Assembly: GCA_020062205.1 (NCBI GenBank)
Contig: JAGUWT010000184.1
Location: 1-18,731, forward strand
DNA from: Thermodesulfovibrionales bacterium
GTDB lineage: Bacteria; Nitrospirota; Thermodesulfovibrionia; Thermodesulfovibrionales; SM23-35
Length of the DNA: 18,731 bases
Reading direction: 5' to 3'
This document shows positions 14,309 to 18,731 of this stretch, piece by piece. The notes under the pieces were generated by a model, which searched no databases, had not been told where the DNA came from, and saw nothing but the letters and a program-made list of their open reading frames with translations. The position numbers and the translations under genes are program-made. The stretch's first letter is position 1; each line of letters begins with the position of its first letter.

Positions 14309-14366
14309 TTTTCTTTTCTCTGTGTTCTCTGTGGTTCAATGTATTTTATTAATACAAACGCATTAA
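14309..14366. repeat. CACAGAGAACACAGAG repeat plus a TAATACAAACGCATTAA repeat between aroF and tyrA
   Basis: On the minus strand 14338-14314 reads AACCACAGAGAACACAGAGA then AAAG. It resembles a widespread dispersed element translated as NHREHREK. The adjoining 14350-14366 TAATACAAACGCATTAA recurs at 18557-18573 with one mismatch. The composite occupies the spacer between the aroF stop and the tyrA start. Confidence 0.65.
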
Positions 14367-14374
14367 TTTTGAGT

Positions 14375-15400
14375 TCATATATCTCTTCCAACAGCAGCGG
14401 CTATTGGTTTTAATTCTTCCATTAACTTTTGAAAGGCATCTGGTTTTAATGATTGCTCTCCATCTGACATTGCCTCTTCTGGATTTGTATGGACTTCAAT
14501 CATGAGGCCATCTGCTCCAACTGCTACAGCAGCCTTTGACATAGGTGCAACAAGATCCCATTTTCCCACACCATGGCTCGGGTCAACAATCACAGGAAGA
14601 TGGGTACGTTGTTTCAGGAGAGGAACCGCACTGAGGTCAAGGGTATTTCTGGTTGCAGTCTCGAAGGTCCTGATCCCCCTTTCACAAAGGATAACATTCT
14701 GATTTCCTTTCGACATAATATACTCGGCAGCCATAAGCCATTCTTTAATGGTTGCTGATAAACCCCTTTTCAGTACAACAGGTTTGTCGCATGTACCAAC
14801 CTCAAGGAGCAACCTGAAGTTCTGCATGTTCCTTGCTCCTATCTGGACGATATCAGTGTATTTTAAAATGACCTCTATATCTCGCGGATCCATCAGTTCT
14901 GTTATGATAGGAAGGCCTGTCTTTTCTCTTGCATCTGCTAAGTATTGGAGCGCTTCTTCGCCGAGTCCCTGGAATGAGTAAGGAGAGGTCCGAGGCTTGA
15001 ATGCACCCCCCCTGAGAAATGATGCCCCTGCATTTTTTACCTTTTCCGCAATGGTCATCAGCATAGTCTTGTTCTCCACAGCACATGGCCCTGCGATTAC
15101 CTGTATCTTTTTACCCCCGATAACTTTTCCTCTTACATTGAAAATCGAATCCTCTGCCTTAAAGTCCCTGCTTGCCAGCTTGTAGGGTTTCAGTATCCTC
15201 ATGACATCTTCAACGCCAGGCATTACCCGTATCGCATCTTCTTCTTCCTCTGCTATCTTTGAGGTGTCACCAATAACGCCGATGACAGTACGCTCAGTAC
15301 CTGTTGAAATATTTGTCTTAAGCCCCCGGCCTTCAAGTTTCTTTATAATGCGTCTTAGATCTTCTTCAGATGTGCCTGGTTTTAAAACGATAATATCCAT
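14375..15400 (-). CDS. aroF: 3-deoxy-7-phosphoheptulonate synthase (DAHP synthase, type I-beta)
   Basis: The enzyme condenses phosphoenolpyruvate and erythrose-4-phosphate, the first step of the shikimate pathway. The 341-residue protein has an N-terminal ferredoxin-like regulatory domain (about 1-70, MDIIVLKPGTSEEDLRRIIK), as in the Thermotoga enzyme, followed by the KDO8PS-type barrel. Metal-binding residues are visible as Cys106 (AGPCAVEN), His276 (DPSHG), Glu302 (IEVHTN) and Asp313 (SDGEQS). KPRTSPYSFQGLG (135-147) is a strong class signature. The ATG at 15400 has GGAGGAAA upstream. In this class the N-terminal domain mediates feedback by tyrosine or phenylalanine, and that is likely here. 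It lies 68 bases after hisC across a repeat. Confidence 0.96.
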   Translation of the reverse strand: MDIIVLKPGTSEEDLRRIIKKLEGRGLKTNISTGTERTVIGVIGDTSKIAEEEEDAIRVMPGVEDVMRILKPYKLASRDFKAEDSIFNVRGKVIGGKKIQVIAGPCAVENKTMLMTIAEKVKNAGASFLRGGAFKPRTSPYSFQGLGEEALQYLADAREKTGLPIITELMDPRDIEVILKYTDIVQIGARNMQNFRLLLEVGTCDKPVVLKRGLSATIKEWLMAAEYIMSKGNQNVILCERGIRTFETATRNTLDLSAVPLLKQRTHLPVIVDPSHGVGKWDLVAPMSKAAVAVGADGLMIEVHTNPEEAMSDGEQSLKPDAFQKLMEELKPIAAAVGRDI

Positions 15401-15419
15401 AGTTTTCCTCCGGAATTAT

Positions 15420-15484
15420 TCAGTGAGTAGTAAACAGTCCTTAGTGGATAATTTTAAAGGATTTTTCACTATTCACTATTCACT
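15420..15484. repeat. AGTGAATAGTGAA-type inverted repeat covering the hisC stop codon
   Basis: CAGTGAGTAG at 15420-15429 and CACTATTCACTATTCACTG at 15466-15484 are roughly inverted copies. On the minus strand the right arm reads CAGTGAATAGTGAATAGTGA. The right arm supplies the last hisC codons (VNSE) and the TAG stop. No gene lies in 15401-15468. Confidence 0.6.
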
Positions 15485-16563
15485 GCCTTCAGTGCCGCAA
15501 CAAACCTCTTATTTTCCTTGGGCAAACCAATGGTTACCCTTATCTCTTTTGGGCCTACAGGCCTGACAATAACGCCCTGTTTTAGCAGTGTATTGTAAAA
15601 TACGTTTGAATCTCTTTCTAAGGGTATATAGATAAAATTTGCCTCAGTAGGGACATACTTCAGACCGATGGAATCAAGCTCTCGGTAGAGGTATCTTTTG
15701 CCCTCTTCATTTATTTCACGGGAGTATCTCAGATGATCATCGTCTTTGAGTGCATACAAAGCAGCCTTCTGCGCTAATGAATTTGTATTGAAAGGTGGTC
15801 TGAGTTTATTCATCTCCGAGATGATATCCTGCCTTGCAATCCCATAACCAATTCTGAGGCCTGCAAGACCGTAAATCTTGGAAAAGGTTCTGAGGATCAG
15901 GATATCTCTGCCAGTCCTGAAATGTTTCATGCTGTCGGCATACTCTTGATCTGTTACATATTCATAGTATGCCTCGTCAGCCACAACTAATATCCCGTCA
16001 GGAATCCTGTCCATCAGACGGTCGAATGCATCCTTTTTGTTTATCGTCCCGGTTGGATTATTCGGGTTTGCAATAAACAGCATCTTTGTCTTTGATGTGA
16101 TTGCATCTGCCATTGCGTCAAGGTCATGTGTGTAATTTTTTAAAGGTACCTGAATAGGCATTCCACCCATTGCCTGTACTGACATAGCATAAATAATAAA
16201 CGATGGGTTGGCTACAACCGCCTCATTCCCTGGCTGCAGAAATGTCCTTACAGCAATATCTATCAGTTCATTCGAGCCATTTCCTAAGATTATTTCATCT
16301 TCACTGACTGATAGTTTTTCGGATAATGCCTTTTTAATATAGTACCCGCTTCCATCTGGATACCTATTAATGCTATTAGAAGGATCCGGACTCATTAAAC
16401 TCTCTAAAACAGCCTTAATGGCCATTATTGATGGGCCTATAGGGTTCTCGTTTGATGCAAGCTTGATAGAGTCCCTGATGCCAATTTCCCGCTCAAGCTC
16501 CTCAATTGGTTTGCCAGGGACATAAGGCTTGATGCTTGAGATGTAGTCTGGTGGTTTAATCAT
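15469..16563 (-). CDS. hisC: HisC-family histidinol-phosphate / aromatic amino acid aminotransferase
   Basis: This is a pyridoxal phosphate aminotransferase of fold type I. The 364-residue protein has ASNENPIGPS (36-45), ANPNNPTGT (165-173), ADEAYYEY (195-202), and RTFSKIYGLAGLRIGYG (225-241), in which Lys229 is the cofactor lysine. It fits the HisC subfamily in length and motifs. In this cluster it most likely transaminates phenylpyruvate or 4-hydroxyphenylpyruvate, or prephenate, in the final steps of Phe and Tyr synthesis. Histidinol phosphate may be a second substrate. The ATG overlaps the pheA stop as TAATG. The final residues (VNSE and stop) lie inside a repeat. Confidence 0.93.
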   Translation of the reverse strand: MIKPPDYISSIKPYVPGKPIEELEREIGIRDSIKLASNENPIGPSIMAIKAVLESLMSPDPSNSINRYPDGSGYYIKKALSEKLSVSEDEIILGNGSNELIDIAVRTFLQPGNEAVVANPSFIIYAMSVQAMGGMPIQVPLKNYTHDLDAMADAITSKTKMLFIANPNNPTGTINKKDAFDRLMDRIPDGILVVADEAYYEYVTDQEYADSMKHFRTGRDILILRTFSKIYGLAGLRIGYGIARQDIISEMNKLRPPFNTNSLAQKAALYALKDDDHLRYSREINEEGKRYLYRELDSIGLKYVPTEANFIYIPLERDSNVFYNTLLKQGVIVRPVGPKEIRVTIGLPKENKRFVAALKAVNSE

Positions 16564-17633
16564 TAAAAGCCACCGTGAGGATAGGAGCCAAGAATCTTAA
16601 GATAAAGGCAGCTATCTTTCATATTATCAAGAGCCTTTCTTACCTTTTTGTCATCTATATGTCCTTCCATATCCACAAAGAAGATATACTCCCATGCCTT
16701 TCTCTTAGAAGGCCTTGACTCTATCTTTGTCAGGTTAATCTTTGACTTTTTGAAAGGAGTAAGGATGTCGTAGAGGGCTCCTGGCTTATCTTTAATCGAG
16801 AACATAATGGATGTCTTATCCCTGCCGGTCTTTGGAGGGAATTCCTTTGATATGACGAGGAATCGTGTAAAGTTATGCTTACTGTCTTCGATACTTTTCT
16901 CGACGAAATTTAAGTTATAAAGCTTTGCAGCCAATTCACTCGCTATGGCAGCTGCCTCATCATCCTGGGCTGCAAGTTCTGCTGCCTTGGCTGTACTCGT
17001 AGCTTCGACAATGGGTATCTTTGGAAGGTTTGATGCAATCCAACGCCTGCATTGTGCAGTTGCAGGTGAAAAGGAATAAACCTTTCTGATCTTTGTCTTA
17101 TCACCACTCTTTGAAAGGAGGTTATGGGTTATTTCGAGCATAACCTCAGCAGAGACCTTAAGGTCATAGTCCATGAACATATCCAGCGTATAGCTTATAA
17201 CACCCTCATTTGAGTTTTCGATTGGGACAACTCCAAATTCTGCCCTTTTAGATTCAACGACATCGAATACACCCTTGATACTTTCAGCCGGCACAAACAA
17301 GGCAGATGAACCAAAGTGTCTCAATGCTGCAAGATGTGTGAAGGTAGCAAGCGGTCCCAGACATGCAACCTTTAATGGTCCTTCGAGGGAAAGGGATGCA
17401 GAGAGGATTTCCTTGTATATTACTTTCAGGGTATCATTTGGTAACGGCCCTTTGTTAAGGGATGTAAGACGTTCTAATATTTCCCTCTCACGTTCAGGGG
17501 AATAGAATTTTGCATGCTCATTTCGTTTGATATGAGCGATTTCAATAACAACATGAGACCTTTTGTTCAGGAGCTCAAGTATCTGATTATCAATCTCATC
17601 TATCTCTTTTCTTAGTTTTTCGAGTTCTCCCAT
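16563..17633 (-). CDS. pheA: Bifunctional chorismate mutase / prephenate dehydratase (P-protein)
   Basis: The protein turns chorismate into prephenate and then into phenylpyruvate. An AroQ chorismate mutase lies at the N-terminus (about 1-85, LEKLRKEIDEIDNQILELL). The prephenate dehydratase domain follows (about 88-265, LGPLATFTHLAA, PIENSNEGV, HNFTRFLVIS with the TRF motif). A C-terminal ACT domain (about 272-350) has KPGALYDILTPF and KIESRPSK, the phenylalanine-sensing signature. I prefer the ATG at 17633 (MGELEKLRKEI), which has GAGGGG at suitable distance. A GTG at 17642 in the same frame gives three extra residues. It is the first gene of the block. Feedback by phenylalanine through ACT is expected. 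Confidence 0.95.
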   Translation of the reverse strand: MGELEKLRKEIDEIDNQILELLNKRSHVVIEIAHIKRNEHAKFYSPEREREILERLTSLNKGPLPNDTLKVIYKEILSASLSLEGPLKVACLGPLATFTHLAALRHFGSSALFVPAESIKGVFDVVESKRAEFGVVPIENSNEGVISYTLDMFMDYDLKVSAEVMLEITHNLLSKSGDKTKIRKVYSFSPATAQCRRWIASNLPKIPIVEATSTAKAAELAAQDDEAAAIASELAAKLYNLNFVEKSIEDSKHNFTRFLVISKEFPPKTGRDKTSIMFSIKDKPGALYDILTPFKKSKINLTKIESRPSKRKAWEYIFFVDMEGHIDDKKVRKALDNMKDSCLYLKILGSYPHGGF

Positions 17634-17673
17634 CTCAAGCACCCCTCTTTGGGTTTGAATAGAATAGGTGTCT

Positions 17674-17703
17674 ATTATACCATCAATAGGTTATTAGTGT
17701 CCT
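17674..17703 (-). promoter_or_regulatory. Candidate sigma-70-type promoter for the pheA-led block
   Basis: On the minus strand a perfect TATAAT lies at 17679-17674. An AGGACA (17703-17698), matching TTGACA at four positions, lies 18 bases upstream. The start would fall near 17667, leaving a leader of about 30 bases before pheA. The -35 and spacer lie within the inverted repeat at 17684-17715. Confidence 0.6.
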
Positions 17704-17715
17704 ACTAACCTATTG
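17684..17715. promoter_or_regulatory. 14-bp inverted repeat over the pheA promoter, candidate operator
   Basis: The plus strand reads CAATAGGTTATTAG, TGTC, CTACTAACCTATTG. The two 14-base arms pair with one mismatch around a 4-base centre. It covers the proposed -35 and most of the spacer, which is where a repressor would block polymerase. It is not followed by a T tract on either strand, so a terminator is unlikely. I do not recognise the binding protein. Only the base pairing is seen directly. Confidence 0.6.
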
Positions 17716-17764
17716 TCATCGAAATAACAGCGGAAAGAAGGGTTTGAAACAGGACTCCAATATC

Positions 17765-18484
17765 TTATTGTGCAATTGGATTTTTCTTGAGAACAGCAGA
17801 GTGGTCTCTGTTACAGAGGACATCAATCATTCTATCAATGGATTCTGCATGAAGCTTCTTGATATCTTCTTTTTTTACTGAGAAGATAAGATTTCTGTCG
17901 ATAAAATTACCGAATCGTTCCCTGTTAAAAACTGATAAGAAAACTATCCCCCTAAATATGCGTTTATTGGTCTTGAATGTGAATATAGCAGGGTCAACGG
18001 ACTTCTCAAGAAAAATGTCATTTCTATATCGAATCTGTTTATTAATTCTCACGGCTTGAGCCCAGTATCGTCTTGCAATGAGACTGTCTGCGCGTAATTC
18101 AAGAAACGTATGCTCGATGTTTTTACTGTTCGGTGTATATATGTTATGAGCAACAGTATCTGCAGCAAGATGACTCATGTAGCCAAGGGAAAATGCCTTT
18201 TCAGAGGATTTCTGCGCAGATTCAAACAGGCTCAGTGCTACTTCCCAACTGTGGGTATTCTTTTCTGCAGGCAAAAGTTTTTTTGCCAGGATGGTATCAG
18301 CCATAAGATTGCCATACAAATAATCCTCCCGGTATTTTTTTAATAGCTTTAAAACCCCTGCGGGCAGCAGCGCACCTAAGTAATAAATCTCGTTCCCAAG
18401 ATATACATGTGTTAAAGGCCCCCATGCGAATGATAGGGAGGGGATCAGCACGAAAGACACAACTAAAAATAGCTTTAGAAACAT
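17765..18484 (-). CDS. Secreted zinc-dependent phospholipase C-like protein
   Basis: With the ATG at 18484 the protein has 239 residues. A signal peptide MFLKLFLVVSFVLIPSLSFA (1-20) ends SFA before Trp21. That matters because in Bacillus cereus phospholipase C the mature N-terminal Trp ligates zinc. The other ligands of that family can be matched to His26, Asp63 (LMAD), His78 (THSW), His105 and Asp109 (SHLAAD), His113 (VAHN), and the His125-x3-Glu129 pair (HTFLE). A 12-residue longer frame from TTG at 18520 would disrupt the signal peptide. The function is inferred: hydrolysis of phospholipid head groups outside the cytoplasm, or another phosphoesterase activity. It is separated from pheA by 131 bases and is not clearly in the same unit. 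Confidence 0.82.
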   Translation of the reverse strand: MFLKLFLVVSFVLIPSLSFAWGPLTHVYLGNEIYYLGALLPAGVLKLLKKYREDYLYGNLMADTILAKKLLPAEKNTHSWEVALSLFESAQKSSEKAFSLGYMSHLAADTVAHNIYTPNSKNIEHTFLELRADSLIARRYWAQAVRINKQIRYRNDIFLEKSVDPAIFTFKTNKRIFRGIVFLSVFNRERFGNFIDRNLIFSVKKEDIKKLHAESIDRMIDVLCNRDHSAVLKKNPIAQ

Positions 18485-18490
18485 TGTTTC

Positions 18491-18520
18491 ATTATACCAG
18501 ATAGATTTATTTCTAAGCAA
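18491..18520 (-). promoter_or_regulatory. Extended -10 promoter at the start of the phospholipase-like gene
   Basis: On the minus strand TGGTATAAT (18499-18491) is a perfect extended -10 (TGnTATAAT). TTGCTT (18520-18515) is a weak -35 at 18 bases. Only six bases separate the -10 from the ATG at 18484, so the transcript would start at or very near the A of ATG, that is, be leaderless or almost so. No Shine-Dalgarno sequence is present. Confidence 0.5.
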
Positions 18521-18556
18521 AGGTTATAGACATTATTATATTACCTCAAAAGCAAC

Positions 18557-18573
18557 TAATACAAACGCACTAA
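18557..18573. repeat. Second copy of TAATACAAACGCAYTAA
   Basis: This 17-base segment matches 14350-14366 at 16 of 17 positions (C for T at 18570). It lies upstream of the phospholipase-like gene in an otherwise gene-free stretch (18485-18731). Both copies are in AT-rich DNA next to another repeat class. Confidence 0.6.
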
Positions 18574-18587
18574 ATTATGATACATAA

Positions 18588-18650
18588 AATCTCCCCTCTC
18601 CCCTCTTTGAAAAAGAGGGGAAGGACACACCCCTTAATCCCCTCTTACTA
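18588..18650. repeat. CCCCTC-tract palindromic dispersed repeat
   Basis: CCCCTCTTT (18600-18608) and AAAGAGGGG (18612-18620) form a 9-bp hairpin with loop GAA. Flanking copies CTCCCCTC (18591-18598) and AATCCCCTCTTA (18636-18647) suggest a decayed multi-tract element. It belongs to the same broad style as the cmk and aroA palindromes but has a different tract sequence. Confidence 0.6.
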
Positions 18651-18689
18651 ATAAAACCATAAATAAAGTCACATACCTTTGACTATTCT

Positions 18690-18715
18690 GTCATGCTGGC
18701 TTGTCCAGCATCTTT
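18690..18715. repeat. TGTCATGCTGG-CCAGCATCT dispersed repeat
   Basis: CTGTCATGCTGG is followed by CTTGTCCAGCATCTTTCTTT. ATGCTGG (18693-18699) and CCAGCAT (18705-18711) form a 7-bp hairpin with a 5-base loop. From memory this resembles widespread TGTCATGCTGAAC..TTCAGCATC elements. It shares the TGTCAT start with the two elements in mod. Confidence 0.6.
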
Positions 18716-18731
18716 CTTTACGATTCCGAAC

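Noticed and set aside
17684..17715. The inverted repeat as a rho-independent terminator of the phospholipase-like gene
   Set aside because: The stem is AT-rich and no T tract follows on either strand. Its overlap with a TATAAT promoter favours an operator.

Overview
This window looks like chromosome from a moderately AT-rich bacterium. The gene order and the kinds of dispersed repeats make me think of a Nitrospirota-like (Thermodesulfovibrio-type) or deltaproteobacterial lineage, but this is an impression from memory and was not tested. Three tRNA genes (Gly-GCC, Cys-GCA, Leu-CAA) fill positions 21-454. From 586 to 17633 every protein gene lies on the minus strand and is packed with gaps of at most about 120 bases, so the block could be one very long transcription unit read from right to left.

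Read in the direction of transcription, the block starts with aromatic amino acid synthesis: pheA (chorismate mutase/prephenate dehydratase), hisC (aminotransferase), aroF (DAHP synthase), tyrA (prephenate dehydrogenase) and aroA (EPSP synthase). A promoter with TATAAT and a 14-bp inverted repeat lies just before pheA. Then comes an accessory island: res and mod of a Type III restriction-modification system in the less usual res-then-mod order, a 31-codon small ORF, and a DUF433/DUF5615 antitoxin-toxin pair. The block resumes with a core set: cmk (CMP kinase), plsC (acyltransferase), ispH (isoprenoid synthesis), rpsA (ribosomal protein S1), sppA (signal peptide peptidase), an IHF/HU gene and mnmE (tRNA modification GTPase). 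The cmk-rpsA-ihf linkage is also seen in enterobacteria. Downstream and upstream neighbours are translationally coupled in many places (ATGA or TAATG overlaps). To the right, a separate secreted zinc-dependent phospholipase C-like gene (17765-18484) has its own extended -10 promoter close to its start.

The most striking feature is the load of short dispersed repeats. Several classes (a G/C-tract palindrome, two TGTCATT-type elements, GGATGAA, GAGTTCT, AGTGATG and AGTGAAT direct repeats, and a CACAGAGAACACAGAG element) occur both between genes and inside conserved housekeeping and accessory genes. Inside genes they keep the reading frame and add peptide segments that I judge to be absent from the usual family members: about 25 residues in Cmk, two segments in AroA, two in Mod and one in MnmE. 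Two others supply the apparent N-terminal extension of TyrA and the last residues and stop codon of HisC. This in-frame colonisation of essential enzymes resembles the Rickettsia palindromic elements in principle and is the main observation to follow up.
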